The notes: generated from the sequence alone by a model not told the origin. A stretch of 40,092 nt of DNA from Nodosilinea sp. LEGE 07298 (GCF_015207265.1 NZ_JADEXE010000025.1:1-40092), one strand, 5' to 3'; shown: positions 1-9,470, numbered from the stretch's first letter. Translations and numbers: made by a program.

Positions 1-456
1 GACCTGGACAACGGCAAAGCCAAGCTGCCCACACCCTGCCACCACCGCTCGGGCCGCCCCGCCGTTGCCCAACACCAGAGCCGTCTTGCCAGACCAGTCT
101 TGCCATTCCTTAAGGGGAGCGACAAACCCAGCCACATCGGTATTGGTGCCCGCCCAGCCCTGCTCGGTACGCCACACAGTATTGACGGCCCCTACCGCCT
201 GAGCCTCGGGCGTTAGCTCTGCCAGCAGCGGCACGATCGCCTGCTTGTGGGGAATGGTGACGCTAAACCCCTGCACCCCAGTGGCCGCGAACCCTGCGAT
301 CGCCGCCTCCAGCCCCTCCGCCGCGACCGGAAACGCCACATACACAATATCAACCCCCAGCTCTTTCAAAGCTGCATTGTGCATAACGGGCGACAGCGAG
401 TGGGCAATCGGGTCACCGATAACGCCAAGCAGTTGAGTGGATCCGGTGATAGGCAT
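1..456 (-). CDS. aroE: Shikimate dehydrogenase, C-terminus cut by window edge
   Basis: Reduces 3-dehydroshikimate to shikimate with NADPH, in the cytosolic shikimate pathway. Only the first 152 codons are present; the gene runs off the left edge with no stop. The N-terminus reads MPITGSTQLLGVIGDPIAHS followed by LSPVMHNAAL, the AroE substrate-binding signature. SVTIPHK supplies the catalytic Lys, NTD the partner Asp, and GNGGAARA the nucleotide-binding glycine loop. The ATG at 456 is the only start that fits the family N-terminus. It lies 31 bp after the stop of panC-cmk on the same strand, so the two are probably co-transcribed. Family assignment is firm. Confidence 0.93.
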   Translation of the reverse strand, partial: MPITGSTQLLGVIGDPIAHSLSPVMHNAALKELGVDIVYVAFPVAAEGLEAAIAGFAATGVQGFSVTIPHKQAIVPLLAELTPEAQAVGAVNTVWRTEQGWAGTNTDVAGFVAPLKEWQDWSGKTALVLGNGGAARAVVAGCGQLGFAVVQV

Positions 457-487
457 AACAAAAGTGAGTGATGAGCAAGGGATGACA

Positions 488-2092
488 TTACTTGCCCATC
501 ACTTTCTCATTAAACAACTGCACGATCTTCTCAACTACGTCTTCAATGGAGAGGTTGTCGGTAATGAGGGCGATCGCATCGTCGGCCTGCCGCAGGGGAG
601 CCACTGACCGGCTGCTGTCTTTGCGATCGCGCTCGTCAATCGCCAGCTCTAGCTCTTTGAGGGATACCGCTGGCTGCTGCTGGGCGGCCAGGTCACGCTG
701 GCGGCGGCGAGCCCGTTCTGCCACTGAGGCGGTCAGAAAGATTTTCAGCTCCGCCTGGGGAAACACCTGGGTGCCGATGTCGCGGCCTTCCATCACCACA
801 CCGCCTGTAACGCCATACTGCTGCTGCTGGCGCAGGAGGGTTTGGCGCACCGTGGGCTGGGCCGACACGAGCGAAACCTGCTCGGTCACCGCCGAGCTGC
901 GAATTAGCTGAGTTACCTCCTGCCCATTCACCCAAATTCGGCTGGGGAACGCAGCGAAGGCGGGGTCGTCCCCCGAGGCGGCCAGGCGAATGTCGCAGTC
1001 GCTGACCAACTCTGCGATCGCCACCTCGTCGTGCAGATCCACCCCTCGCTCTAAGGCCAGCCAGGTTATGGCCCGGTACATGGCCCCGCTGTCGAGGTAG
1101 AGCAGGTTTAGCCGCTGGGCCACCCGTCGTGCCACCGTCGACTTGCCTGCCCCCGCTGGGCCGTCAATGGCCACAATGGGCTGGCGATCGCGCAGCAGCA
1201 GGTTGTCAATTAGCCGGGTGGTGCCCAGATAGGCCGCGATCGCGACCATGCCCAGGGTCTCTACCCGCTCCAGCGGTTGCAGAGTTTCAGGGTGCACCAG
1301 CTCCACGTACTGCGGCTGCAGGCTAGGCTCCTGTGCTAGCTCCTGGTGCACAGCGGCAACTAGGGCCGTGCGGCGACGCTCGCCCGCCTTAAAGCGGCTC
1401 TGGGCTGCCACCAGGCCTCGGTAGAGGGCAGCGGCCTGCTGACGTTCGGCTGCACTCAGATAGGCGTTGCGCGAGCTAAGTGCCAAACCACTGGCTTCGC
1501 GCACGATGGGGCAGCCCACAATTCGGCCCGGCAGATTCAAATCTTGCGCCAGACGTTTCAGAATGGCTAGCTGCTGGGCGTCTTTGTAGCCAAAGTAGGC
1601 GCGATCGGGGGCGATCAGGCTCAGTAGCTTAGTCACTACCGTCGCTACCCCCTCAAAGTGGCCCGGACGATGGGGACCGCAGAGTACAGCCGTCATGGCC
1701 TGGGGGGGCACCACCTGGGTCAGGTCGCTGGGTTGTGGGGCAGCGGTGCCGTAGAACGCCGCCGGGGTTGGCATAAACACAGCATCCACCCCGGCCTGCT
1801 CACACAGCTGCAGGTCTTGGTTGGGGGTATGGGGGTAGCGGGCCAGGTCTTCCTGAGGGCCAAACTGGAGCGGATTAACAAAAATACTGACCACCACCAG
1901 GGCATTTTCCCGCCGGGCTCGCTCAATTAGGCTCAGATGCCCCCGATGCAGGTTCCCCATTGTGGGCACCAGCCCCACTTCAATGCGGTCAGCTGGCCCC
2001 AACCCCGTGCCGCTGGTGCACGTTTTACCCTGGCCCTGGCGCGCTTGGACTAAGTAGCGCGTTAAGCCTTCAACCGCCTTGAGTACCCGCAC
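488..2092 (-). CDS. panC/cmk: Bifunctional pantoate--beta-alanine ligase / cytidylate kinase
   Basis: Fusion protein of 534 residues. The N-terminal half (about 1-300) is pantothenate synthetase, making pantothenate from pantoate, beta-alanine and ATP; it shows MGNLHRGH (45-52) and the NPLQFGP and FGYKD motifs. The C-terminal part (about 305-534) is CMP/dCMP kinase, with P-loop GPAGAGKST at 312-320, YLDSGAMYR, and a MEGRDIGT motif. This fusion is a known cyanobacterial arrangement. Start is GTG at 2092, giving the expected MRVLKAVEGL N-terminus. Odd point: about 20 extra residues (17-38, Gly/Thr/Ser-rich) lie between the first strand and VGLVPTMG, where PanC normally continues directly. Confidence 0.95.
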   Translation of the reverse strand: MRVLKAVEGLTRYLVQARQGQGKTCTSGTGLGPADRIEVGLVPTMGNLHRGHLSLIERARRENALVVVSIFVNPLQFGPQEDLARYPHTPNQDLQLCEQAGVDAVFMPTPAAFYGTAAPQPSDLTQVVPPQAMTAVLCGPHRPGHFEGVATVVTKLLSLIAPDRAYFGYKDAQQLAILKRLAQDLNLPGRIVGCPIVREASGLALSSRNAYLSAAERQQAAALYRGLVAAQSRFKAGERRRTALVAAVHQELAQEPSLQPQYVELVHPETLQPLERVETLGMVAIAAYLGTTRLIDNLLLRDRQPIVAIDGPAGAGKSTVARRVAQRLNLLYLDSGAMYRAITWLALERGVDLHDEVAIAELVSDCDIRLAASGDDPAFAAFPSRIWVNGQEVTQLIRSSAVTEQVSLVSAQPTVRQTLLRQQQQYGVTGGVVMEGRDIGTQVFPQAELKIFLTASVAERARRRQRDLAAQQQPAVSLKELELAIDERDRKDSSRSVAPLRQADDAIALITDNLSIEDVVEKIVQLFNEKVMGK

Positions 2093-2274
2093 AATGTTCT
2101 ACCCTTTGCCGCATGAGCCTATGTGACAGCTAAACTTCTGGCCACCCCTTTTCAAAGGTTTTACCGTACCAGATTTAAAGTCAGGAGCATATCGCCCCAG
2201 CCTCTGCTTTTCCATGCCTTTATCTCACCCCCACTACAGCCTTACAGGCCTTATAGCTAGGGTAACCCACCAAA

Positions 2275-2306
2275 AACCCTCTCCATTTGGGGCTATGGAG
2301 AGGGTT
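2275..2306 (-). terminator. Intrinsic terminator of rlpA
   Basis: Perfect 12-bp inverted repeat (AACCCTCTCCAT / ATGGAGAGGGTT) with an 8-nt loop. Read on the minus strand it is followed by a run of T (TTTTTGG). It lies 45 bp past the rlpA stop. Confidence 0.8.
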
Positions 2307-2350
2307 GATTTGGGCCTCAGCAGAGATTTGGCCGAGGCTTTTGATAGAGG

Positions 2351-3370
2351 CTACTGGGTCGAGAGCACGTCTACCTGCACCCGACCAACACCGCTGGCTC
2401 TCAAACCAATTTGGCCTGCCGCCGCCGCCGATAGATCAATCACTCGACCATGGCCAAAGGGGCCGCGATCGTTAATCCGCACCACCACCGACTGGCCAGT
2501 AGATAAGTTGGTGACGCGCACCTGGGTGCCAAAGGGCAAGGTACGATGGGCCGCCGTTAGAGCGTTTTGGTCAAACACTTCACCGCTAGCGCTCCGGCGA
2601 CCGTGGAACCCAGGGCCGTACCAGGAGGCCATGCCTGTCAGGCTAGAGGCAACCACACCCACCCGGTTGACCTCAACGGCTGGTTCGGGCAACCCTTCAA
2701 CCCGAGCTAAGGGAGGAGCATCGCCCAGCAAGCGCCGCAGCCGGTTTGCCATTTGAAGCGCATCTTCGCCGGGGTTAGCGGTAGTGTCGGGCAGGATGAC
2801 TTTGTCGTTAACGGTGAGTAGGGTTTCGTCACCCCAGGCCACCACAAACGCTTCCGACTCGTCTTCCCAACGGGCTTCGATCGCATTGGCATCACCATCG
2901 GCGGCAAGCGTTTGTAGCCGAGCCACGATACCGCTTGCCTGCCGCAGGGGCTCCTGGGCATCGGGAGGCGTTGCAACCGCCCCATTGCCGGCACTTAGGG
3001 TTTCCAGCTCACCCCCAATTAGGGTGATGACAGGTATCGATCGAATGTAAACCGTAGCGGCCTGGCGAGCATCGAGGGCGTGGGGAAATACTGTAGCCGT
3101 ATCTAAGGTTTGGGATGCTTCGTCAGAGGGCTGAATGAGTAAGGCTGATTCAGGTTCGGCAGGCTCGGCAGGCTCAAAAGTTGAAGGGTCAGAGTCGGCA
3201 GGTTGACCTGCATCAGGGTAGTCAGTGAGCGACAGAGCTTCAGCATGATGCTCTGCTTCGGGATCCAAAGAAAGACCGCTGTTGCTGTCCTGGGCGTGGC
3301 TGGGCAGAGGTGCTCCAAAGACGGACATAGCGACGGCAACCGTCAGTCCGCCCAATACGGAATGTTTCAT
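2351..3370 (-). CDS. rlpA: RlpA-like septal ring lytic transglycosylase (DPBB domain)
   Basis: Exported protein of 339 residues from the ATG at 3370 (a TTG three codons upstream is possible but less likely). A signal peptide ([20 protein letters not shown] ending in SHA-Q) is followed by an acidic, low-complexity linker and a middle region found in cyanobacterial RlpA proteins. The C-terminal ~95 residues are a double-psi beta barrel: [37 protein letters not shown] and [18 protein letters not shown]. In E. coli RlpA cleaves glycan strands lacking stem peptides; activity here is inferred from the conserved Asp in NDRGPF. Monocistronic, with its own terminator. Confidence 0.88.
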   Translation of the reverse strand: MKHSVLGGLTVAVAMSVFGAPLPSHAQDSNSGLSLDPEAEHHAEALSLTDYPDAGQPADSDPSTFEPAEPAEPESALLIQPSDEASQTLDTATVFPHALDARQAATVYIRSIPVITLIGGELETLSAGNGAVATPPDAQEPLRQASGIVARLQTLAADGDANAIEARWEDESEAFVVAWGDETLLTVNDKVILPDTTANPGEDALQMANRLRRLLGDAPPLARVEGLPEPAVEVNRVGVVASSLTGMASWYGPGFHGRRSASGEVFDQNALTAAHRTLPFGTQVRVTNLSTGQSVVVRINDRGPFGHGRVIDLSAAAAGQIGLRASGVGRVQVDVLSTQ

Positions 3371-4008
3371 GTACACCAAAAGAATTCAACAGAAAGAGCA
3401 GGGGATAAAATTCTGGGTTAGTAAAAATGACCTAGAACAGACGACACAGGAATCGCCTTAAAGCCCGTACTCGTTGCAAATTGGCCTTCGGTTTTTTTTG
3501 ACGAAATGTAACTTAGCACGTTCAGCCAGGCTTGCGAATCCGGGGAGATCCCGATGACTTATACTTCCGCTGCAAAATAAAAAAGTAGCTAACCCTACAT
3601 GAATGGCTCAACTGACTGCCATGACTGGGCTGATCAGCCCTACCAAGGCTCGGTTGAATTTCGAATTATTTATGAGTTCAGTCAAGTGAGTTATGTAAAA
3701 ATAATCAGTCTGCCCGTCACTTGGGCTGGGTTTTGTCAGCAAAGGGTGAAGTTTTTGGGACGCAAACTGTATTTTTCGATACAAATTCTCTCGGCGATCG
3801 CAAATTGAGGGAACAAAGTCTAGTGCTCTAAGGACCGCAAGAATCTGCCAAAAGTATCGCTACTTGGATCCGGTTCTGAGAAAAATATCCAGGAAATTAG
3901 ATTGGTAAAGCCCGGCGATCGCCGCTGCCAGTGACCTGCCCCATTGACGAAGCTCACCCCCGTTTTTAAGGTAAGAGACTGGCCCACACAAAAGGATCTT
4001 TAAACCCC
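3371..4008. other. 638-bp intergenic region between divergent rlpA and purM
   Basis: Holds the upstream regions of rlpA (minus) and purM (plus). AT-rich stretches occur near 3490-3600 and 3660-3800. One 69-codon open frame at 3599-3808 has no recognisable family, no good ribosome site and atypical composition. I see no RNA gene or repeat. Confidence 0.5.
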
Positions 4009-5058
4009 ATGGACTATCGGGATGCCGGTGTAGACGTAGAGGCAGGGCGTGGCTTTGTGCAGCGCATCCGCAGCCTGGTAGACAGCACCCGTCGCCCCGA
4101 GGTGCTGGGTAGCTTAGGAGGGTTTAGCGGCCTCTGCGAACTCCCTACTGGCTACCGCGAACCGGTGCTGGTGTCGGGCACCGACGGGGTCGGCACCAAG
4201 CTCAAAATTGCTCAGGTGACCCAGCGCCACAGCACCGTCGGCATTGATCTGGTGGCCATGTGCGTCAACGACATTCTTACCAGCGGGGCTGAACCGCTGT
4301 TTTTCCTCGACTATCTAGCTACAGGTAAGCTCGAACCCGCTGCCCTGGCGGAGGTCGTCGAGGGCATTGTATCGGGGTGTCACCAGGCGGGGTGTGCCCT
4401 GCTCGGCGGCGAAACTGCTGAAATGCCCGGTTTTTATGGCCCTGGTGAGTACGACCTGGCGGGTTTTTGCGTGGGTGTAGTCGAAAAGTCCCAGATTTTA
4501 GACGGCAGCCAGGTAGAGGTGGGCGATCGCGTCATTGGCCTAGCCAGCAGTGGCTTGCACAGCAACGGCTTTAGCCTGGTGCGCAAGGTTGTCGCCGAGG
4601 GTCAGCGCCCTGACGGTGGCACGGGCTACCGCTGGGACGAGGTCGTACCCACCCTCAGCGACCTGAGCTTAGCCGAGGTGCTGCTTACTCCCACCCGCAT
4701 CTACGTAGAGCCTGTGCTGAAGGCCTGCCAAGAGGGGTTGGCTATCCACGGCATGGCCCATATTACTGGCGGTGGCTTGCCCGAAAACCTTCCCCGCTGC
4801 CTGGGGCCAGACCAGAGCATTCATCTCCAAGCGGGCAGCTGGCCTGTGCTTCCCGTGTTTAACTGGCTGGCTGAGGCAGGTGAGGTACCCGAGGGCGCTC
4901 TCTACAACACCTTCAACATGGGGCTTGGGTTTGCGCTAGTCGTTCCCGCCAACCACGTCGATCAGACCCTGGCCTGGCTAGCCAAGCACCAGGTAGCCGC
5001 CTACGCCATTGGCGAAGTGGTGGCTGGTTCGGGCCAGGTGATGGGGCTAGCCGACTAG
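4009..5058 (+). CDS. purM: Phosphoribosylformylglycinamidine cyclo-ligase (AIR synthetase)
   Basis: Fifth step of de novo purine synthesis: closes FGAM to aminoimidazole ribotide with ATP. It has 349 residues, normal for the family. The signature N-terminus is [13 protein letters not shown], followed by [11 protein letters not shown], the [14 protein letters not shown] substrate/ATP loop, [12 protein letters not shown] and [13 protein letters not shown]. The C-terminal half carries [12 protein letters not shown] and [13 protein letters not shown]. The ATG at 4009 gives the canonical N-terminus. It stands alone, 128 bp before the next plus-strand gene. Confidence 0.97.
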   Translation: MDYRDAGVDVEAGRGFVQRIRSLVDSTRRPEVLGSLGGFSGLCELPTGYREPVLVSGTDGVGTKLKIAQVTQRHSTVGIDLVAMCVNDILTSGAEPLFFLDYLATGKLEPAALAEVVEGIVSGCHQAGCALLGGETAEMPGFYGPGEYDLAGFCVGVVEKSQILDGSQVEVGDRVIGLASSGLHSNGFSLVRKVVAEGQRPDGGTGYRWDEVVPTLSDLSLAEVLLTPTRIYVEPVLKACQEGLAIHGMAHITGGGLPENLPRCLGPDQSIHLQAGSWPVLPVFNWLAEAGEVPEGALYNTFNMGLGFALVVPANHVDQTLAWLAKHQVAAYAIGEVVAGSGQVMGLAD

Positions 5059-5186
5059 CCTAGTCAGTACCTCGGCTGCACTGCGTCTGTGGATCTGAAG
5101 CGCTTAATCCAAAGCCTTGCTGAAGAACCTCCCCGCTCAGCTGAATAGCCGATACCGTAGAAGGGCAGCATAATTAGGAACTTCCG

Positions 5187-6047
5187 TTGAAATCTTCGAA
5201 TTTAAACTGGCCACCAGTCGTGCTGAGTTTTCTCGCCATCGTAGGTTTGGCCCTGGTAACCAGTAGCTTTGTGATCATCAACCCCGGCCAGGCCGGCGTG
5301 CTGAGCGTACTGGGTAAATCCCAGGATGGGGCACTGCTAGAAGGCATTCACCTGAAGCCGCCCCTGGTCTCAAACGTCGATGTGTATGACGTCACCGTGC
5401 AAAAGTTTGAGGTGCCGGCCCAAAGCTCAACCAAAGACCTGCAGGATCTATCGGGTCGCTTTGCCATTAACTTTCGCCTCGACCCGACTGAGGTCGTCAA
5501 TATTCGCCGCACCCAGGGCACTCTAGAAAATTTGGTGTCTAAAATTGTGGCTCCCCAAACCCAGGAGTCTTTCAAAATTGCCGCCGCACGCCGCACCGTA
5601 GAAGAGGCGATTACCCAGCGGGCTGAGCTAAAGCAAGACTTTGACGACGCCCTGACCACGCGCTTGGCTAAGTACGGCATTTTAGTGCTGGATACCAGCG
5701 TGGTCGATCTCACCTTCTCGACCGATTTTGCCAAGGCTGTAGAAGATAAGCAAATTGCCGAGCAGCGAGCCCGCCGTGCCGTCTATATTGCCCAGGAAGC
5801 CGAGCAAGAGGCCCAGGCCGAAATCAACCGGGCTAAGGGCCGAGCCGAGTCTCAGCGGCTAATTGCCGAAACCTTGAAGGCCGAGGGCGGCGCTCTAGTG
5901 CTACAAAAAGAGGCGATCGAGGCCTGGAAAGACGGCGGTGCCCAAGTACCCCGAGTACTGGTCGTCGGTCAAGGCAGCAACATACCCTTCATTCTGGATA
6001 TGCAGCAGGCCGCAGAGGACGAGGTGGCGATCGCTCAACCCAGCTAG
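5187..6047 (+). CDS. Prohibitin-family (SPFH/band 7) membrane protein
   Basis: 286 residues. One N-terminal membrane helix (about 11-30, VVLSFLAIVGLALVTSSFVI) is followed by a band-7 domain (about 31-200, starting INPGQAGVLSVLGK) and a charged coiled coil with RARRAVYIAQEAEQEAQAE, typical of prohibitin oligomers. Proteins of this family form ring-like membrane scaffolds and modulate membrane proteases; the partner here is unknown. The start is TTG at 5187, chosen because AGGA lies about 8 nt upstream and because no in-frame ATG precedes the helix. A large hairpin follows the stop. Confidence 0.9.
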   Translation: MKSSNLNWPPVVLSFLAIVGLALVTSSFVIINPGQAGVLSVLGKSQDGALLEGIHLKPPLVSNVDVYDVTVQKFEVPAQSSTKDLQDLSGRFAINFRLDPTEVVNIRRTQGTLENLVSKIVAPQTQESFKIAAARRTVEEAITQRAELKQDFDDALTTRLAKYGILVLDTSVVDLTFSTDFAKAVEDKQIAEQRARRAVYIAQEAEQEAQAEINRAKGRAESQRLIAETLKAEGGALVLQKEAIEAWKDGGAQVPRVLVVGQGSNIPFILDMQQAAEDEVAIAQPS

Positions 6048-6094
6048 CAGGCACCGCGCTATCAGTTTGCTACGGGGTGAATCAATAGCAAGTC

Positions 6095-6135
6095 GAAGGT
6101 CAGGCAGGTTCAAACGTTGAGCCTGTCTGACCTTC
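6095..6135 (+). terminator. 19-bp hairpin between convergent genes, probable terminator of the prohibitin gene
   Basis: Arms 6095-6113 and 6117-6135 pair over 19 bp around a 3-nt loop. The two imperfect pairs are G-U in plus-strand RNA but A-C mismatches in minus-strand RNA, so the structure is tuned for the plus transcript. No T-run follows. Confidence 0.6.
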
Positions 6136-6221
6136 AACTCAAAGTATGCTTTGACGAAAGGACGCTCTGGGCCACCCGTGCGAAAACTCCAGTTCGAAGA
6201 CTAACCGTGAACGATAACCAA

Positions 6222-7007
6222 TTACCAGGCCAAGCTAATCGCTTCTGCGGGCGAATAGGTGATTTCTCGCACCATGCCCGGCTGGCCGAGGGCTTCGGCC
6301 TGGCGATCGTTGTAGCTGACCATCACGGCACCGGCATTGCCAGCCCGGATAGTGAGCGCCTGATCTGCGGTCCACAGTCGGCTATCGCCAGGCTGCATAA
6401 TGCCTTCAAACTCGGTTTGACCATCGGACGTGATGCGTAACCAAGACTGAGCCGTTAGGGTCATTTTGACCTGGATCGGAGACTGGGGGGCTGCGGGCTG
6501 CGGAGTCGGATCGGCAGGAACATTGCCAGCACTGGGGCTGACTTCGGATCCGGTTTGTGCGCCATCGAGAGGATTTAGGGGCGGCAGCACCGTCACCTCT
6601 GGGGCGGTTTGCCGCAGTAGGTAGGAGAGTCCACTAATTGCCGCTATCAGCAGCATAAAGTAGGCCCCGTAAAGGTGGAGGGGGCGCAGCTGAGCCGCTG
6701 GGGTCTCTTTCCAAGAGCGGCGCTGGATGCGGGGTGGGGCAAAAAATTGGCTGGCTAAGGTCTCACCATCGAGCTGAAGGGCGTCACCATAGCGGCGAAT
6801 CAGCCCGCGAATATAGACAGGCTCTGGCAGTCCATCTAAGTCACCCTGTTCAATGGCTGCCATTAGGCTAGGCCGAATTAGGGTTGTTTCAGCGAGAGCT
6901 TCTAGGGTTTGCCCCTGCTGCTGGCGAGCCGCCCGCAGTAGGGTACCCAGTTCTACAAGCTGCTCTCGATAAACAGCATTAGGGTCAACCAACTCTTTTG
7001 TCTTCAT
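6222..7007 (-). CDS. RodZ-like helix-turn-helix membrane protein
   Basis: 261 residues. A cytoplasmic Cro/C1-type HTH (about 18-80: LGTLLRAARQQQGQTLEALA, IRPSLMAAIEQGDLDGLP, IRGLIRRYGDAL) is followed by a single membrane helix (about 113-131), a Pro-rich linker and a C-terminal beta-rich domain (about 185-261: SWLRITSDGQTEFEGIMQPG) of the RodZ C-terminal/DUF4115 type. RodZ links MreB to the wall elongation machinery; that role is inferred here. It follows the rRNA pseudouridine synthase gene by 16 bp on the same strand, so it is probably the second gene of a two-gene operon. Confidence 0.85.
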   Translation of the reverse strand: MKTKELVDPNAVYREQLVELGTLLRAARQQQGQTLEALAETTLIRPSLMAAIEQGDLDGLPEPVYIRGLIRRYGDALQLDGETLASQFFAPPRIQRRSWKETPAAQLRPLHLYGAYFMLLIAAISGLSYLLRQTAPEVTVLPPLNPLDGAQTGSEVSPSAGNVPADPTPQPAAPQSPIQVKMTLTAQSWLRITSDGQTEFEGIMQPGDSRLWTADQALTIRAGNAGAVMVSYNDRQAEALGQPGMVREITYSPAEAISLAW

Positions 7008-7023
7008 ACAGGGAAAATCTAGC

Positions 7024-7809
7024 TCAAGACGGCGAATGGCTTACTGATGGAGGAGGCAGCTTTGTAAGGGGAGGTGATTGAACCGATGACTCTGCTAATA
7101 ATGCCTCAATTTCGGCAGATGATAAAGCCCGGTAAGACCCCACATTGAGGTTGCCTAACTCCACTGAACCCACTGCAGTTCGGTGTAAGTCTAGCACCCG
7201 GTAGCCTAGGGCTTGGGCGACTCGTCGAATTTGTCGGTTGCGCCCTTCTTGTAGTACGACTTCGAGCTGAGTTTGGTTTTGGCCTCTGGCTATCACCGTT
7301 ACCTCAGCGGGGCGGGTGGGCCGATGGTCGAGCCAGATGCCCTGACGCCATACCTCAAGAGCATCTGGCTGCACCTGCCCTTCTACGCATACATGATAGG
7401 TTTTGGGAATATCGTGGCGAGGATGGGTGAGCCGAAAGGTGAAGTCGCCATCGTTGGTGAGCAGCAGCGCCCCAGTGGTATAAGCATCGAGCCGCCCGAC
7501 GGGATGAATACCTAGGGTTTGGAAGTCGGGCGGTAGCACGGTCAGCACAGTGGGTCGCCCCTGGGGGTCGGCGCAGGTAGACACCATACCTAAAGGCTTG
7601 TGCAGCAGCAGGTAGTGATGGGTAGGGCGGCGATGGGCCTGAAGGGGTTGTTGATTGATTTCAATGCGATCGCAGTTTGGGTCGGCCCGCTGGCCGAGAT
7701 GAGCGACTTCCCCATTAACCCGCACCTGTCCAGACTCGATCATCTGTTCGGCCTGCCGTCGGGAGGCCAGGCCATACTGAGACAAAATTTTCTGCAGTCG
7801 CTCTGCCAT
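7024..7809 (-). CDS. rRNA pseudouridine synthase, RsuA/RluB family
   Basis: 261 residues. The N-terminal S4 RNA-binding domain (about 2-60: RLQKILSQYGLASRRQAEQM, GQVRVNGEVAHLGQ) is followed by the catalytic domain, with motif GRLDAYTTGALLLTNDG in which Asp108 is the expected nucleophile, and LQEGRNRQIRRVAQALGY near the C-terminus. RsuA-type enzymes make pseudouridine in 16S rRNA and RluB/RluE/RluF types in 23S rRNA; I cannot tell which target applies. The S4 domain argues for RsuA/RluB/RluF rather than RluE. Start ATG 7809. First gene of the pair with the RodZ-like gene. Confidence 0.9.
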   Translation of the reverse strand: MAERLQKILSQYGLASRRQAEQMIESGQVRVNGEVAHLGQRADPNCDRIEINQQPLQAHRRPTHHYLLLHKPLGMVSTCADPQGRPTVLTVLPPDFQTLGIHPVGRLDAYTTGALLLTNDGDFTFRLTHPRHDIPKTYHVCVEGQVQPDALEVWRQGIWLDHRPTRPAEVTVIARGQNQTQLEVVLQEGRNRQIRRVAQALGYRVLDLHRTAVGSVELGNLNVGSYRALSSAEIEALLAESSVQSPPLTKLPPPSVSHSPS

Positions 7810-7968
7810 GGCGTGATGATCAATAGGGCGGGGTGTGGCCCAGCAGGATTAAGTAACTAACTTAACAATTATGCCAGCAATTTAGGCTGCCTGAGTATAA
7901 ATTCTTAGTCTCTAACCATAGATTTCGGTGTTTTTACTGTTAAATTTCGGTTCTTATAGGACTTGGAA

Positions 7969-9309
7969 TTACTTAATTTGGGCAGTGGCTGGCAGCTGTA
8001 GCTGCAGCCAACCGCCGCCCAAATCGGGGTGGTTGTCGGCGGTAATGGTGCCGTTGTGGGCCTCTACAATTTGACTCACGATCGCTAGACCCAGGCCAGT
8101 ACCTCGGCTCACCTCGGTGGCCACCCCAGGATCGACAGGGGGCAGGTCAATCAGTGGGTCACTGCGGCTGCGAGACGGGTCGGCGCGGTAAAAGCGATCG
8201 AAAATGTGGGGCAAATCTTTGGCGCTAAAGCCTGAACCCATATCCATCACCTCAAGGATGATGGAGTCGGATGGGCGATCGCTAACCCTAGCCTCGTATT
8301 CGGGCGTAGTTAAGTGGACAAAGATGGTGGCGCGACTGGGACTGTGTTTGATGGCGTTGTCAACCAGATTGAGCAGCACCCGGTGAAACAGAGTCTCGTC
8401 GAGGTTGACCAAACAGTGGGAGGGGCCGTCGTAGGTTAGGGATAGCCCTTTGACCTGGGCCAGCGGCTCTAGGCTGACCCAGGCTCGCTGAATTAGCTGG
8501 GGCAGATCGACCGGCTCTAAGGTGAGCCCCTGAAACTGGTCACCCTGAATCCGACTGAGATTAAGCAGATCTTCGACCAGGTTGCTGAGGCGAATGGTTT
8601 CGTTGATCAGCCGATCGAGCCAGCGCCGCTGGCCGTCATCAACGCGGGACTGAAGGGTTTCGGCCACGAGTCGAATCGAGGTGAGGGGGGTTTTGAGTTC
8701 GTGGGCCACGTCAGAAGTCCAGCGATCGCGCTGCTGCACCAGCAGGGCCGCCTCCTGGCGATTCTCCAAAAATACGCCCACTTCGCCGTTGTCGAGGGGA
8801 AGGGCGTAGCCCCGCAGGGGATAGGTCGGCTCTTCTTTAGGATGCAGCGGATCGGGAGAGATTTGGTACAGCATCCACTCCCGCTGGCAACAGGTTTGCT
8901 TTTCGCGGGCTTCTTCGATCAGGGCATCGAGTTCATAGGAGCGGGCCACCTCTAGCAGCAGTCGCCGCCGCTGGACAGGTCCGGCTATAGATTGATTCAT
9001 TTTTAGCAGCCGATTGGCCTGCTCATTGCACCAAATTAGCTGATTTTCTTCATCGACCTGGAGATAGCCGATCGGAGCCGTCTGTAAAATGCGCTCCAGA
9101 GTATCGCGGCTGGTACCGAGCGATCGCAGCTGCCTCTGCTGCTGGGGTTGAGTTTGAACTAGCTGCTCAACTTGCCCCAGGGCCGTAGGCCAATCGGTCG
9201 TCTTTAGAGTTTTCATCAGCCGCTGCTCACGGCGACGCTGTCGCCGCTGCTGCCAGATTAGCAGCAGTGCCCCTGTAGCCAACCCCAGCAGATACGCAAA
9301 AATAGCCAA
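7969..9309 (-). CDS. PAS-domain sensor histidine kinase, PhoR/SphS-like
   Basis: 446 residues from the TTG at 9309, preferred because AGGAG lies 5 nt upstream; a TTG at 9336 in the same frame lacks a site. An N-terminal hydrophobic stretch (AIFAYLLGLATGALLLIW) and basic segment precede a PAS domain (TLERILQTAPIGYLQVDEEN). The DHp helix is WTSDVAHELKTPLTSIRLV, His203 in this numbering. The ATPase has LVDNAIKHSP, DMGSGF, HIFDRFYRAD and GTGLGLAIV. The single N-terminal segment plus PAS layout resembles cyanobacterial SphS, the phosphate-limitation kinase, but no response regulator or Pho gene is adjacent, so the specific name is inference. Confidence 0.85.
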   Translation of the reverse strand: MAIFAYLLGLATGALLLIWQQRRQRRREQRLMKTLKTTDWPTALGQVEQLVQTQPQQQRQLRSLGTSRDTLERILQTAPIGYLQVDEENQLIWCNEQANRLLKMNQSIAGPVQRRRLLLEVARSYELDALIEEAREKQTCCQREWMLYQISPDPLHPKEEPTYPLRGYALPLDNGEVGVFLENRQEAALLVQQRDRWTSDVAHELKTPLTSIRLVAETLQSRVDDGQRRWLDRLINETIRLSNLVEDLLNLSRIQGDQFQGLTLEPVDLPQLIQRAWVSLEPLAQVKGLSLTYDGPSHCLVNLDETLFHRVLLNLVDNAIKHSPSRATIFVHLTTPEYEARVSDRPSDSIILEVMDMGSGFSAKDLPHIFDRFYRADPSRSRSDPLIDLPPVDPGVATEVSRGTGLGLAIVSQIVEAHNGTITADNHPDLGGGWLQLQLPATAQIK

Positions 9310-9366
9310 CGATTCTCCTGGACGACATAGACACAATAGTAATATTGTCTAAGCCTCCTGCACAAA

Positions 9367-9391
9367 AAAGCACCCCCATTAGAGGTGCTTT
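9367..9391 (-). terminator. Intrinsic terminator (second of a tandem pair)
   Basis: AAAGCACC / GGTGCTTT arms (8 bp) around a 9-nt loop, followed on the minus strand by six T. It lies between the DUF4278 gene and the histidine kinase gene, downstream of another strong hairpin. Confidence 0.7.
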
Positions 9392-9427
9392 AGCCAAATT
9401 CAGGATCTCCATTGCCCCTCTAACAAA

Positions 9428-9470
9428 CGCTGGCTCCAGCGGGGTCAAAAACCCACAGCTGGAGCCAGCG
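9428..9470 (-). terminator. Strong hairpin after the DUF4278 gene
   Basis: Perfect 13-bp inverted repeat (CGCTGGCTCCAGC / GCTGGAGCCAGCG). Its 17-nt loop holds a further GGGT/ACCC stem. On the minus strand TTTGTTAG follows. It begins 25 bp past the DUF4278 stop. Confidence 0.65.

Noticed and set aside
2214-2756. 180-codon open frame on the plus strand
   Set aside because: Antisense to rlpA and its terminator; composition is that of a shadow frame and no domain is visible.
3599-3808. 69-codon open frame on the plus strand in the rlpA-purM gap
   Set aside because: No ribosome site, no recognisable family and AT-rich intergenic composition; left as part of the intergenic entry.
6117-6440. 107-codon plus-strand frame
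   Set aside because: Antisense to the 3' part of the RodZ-like gene and starts inside the terminator hairpin.
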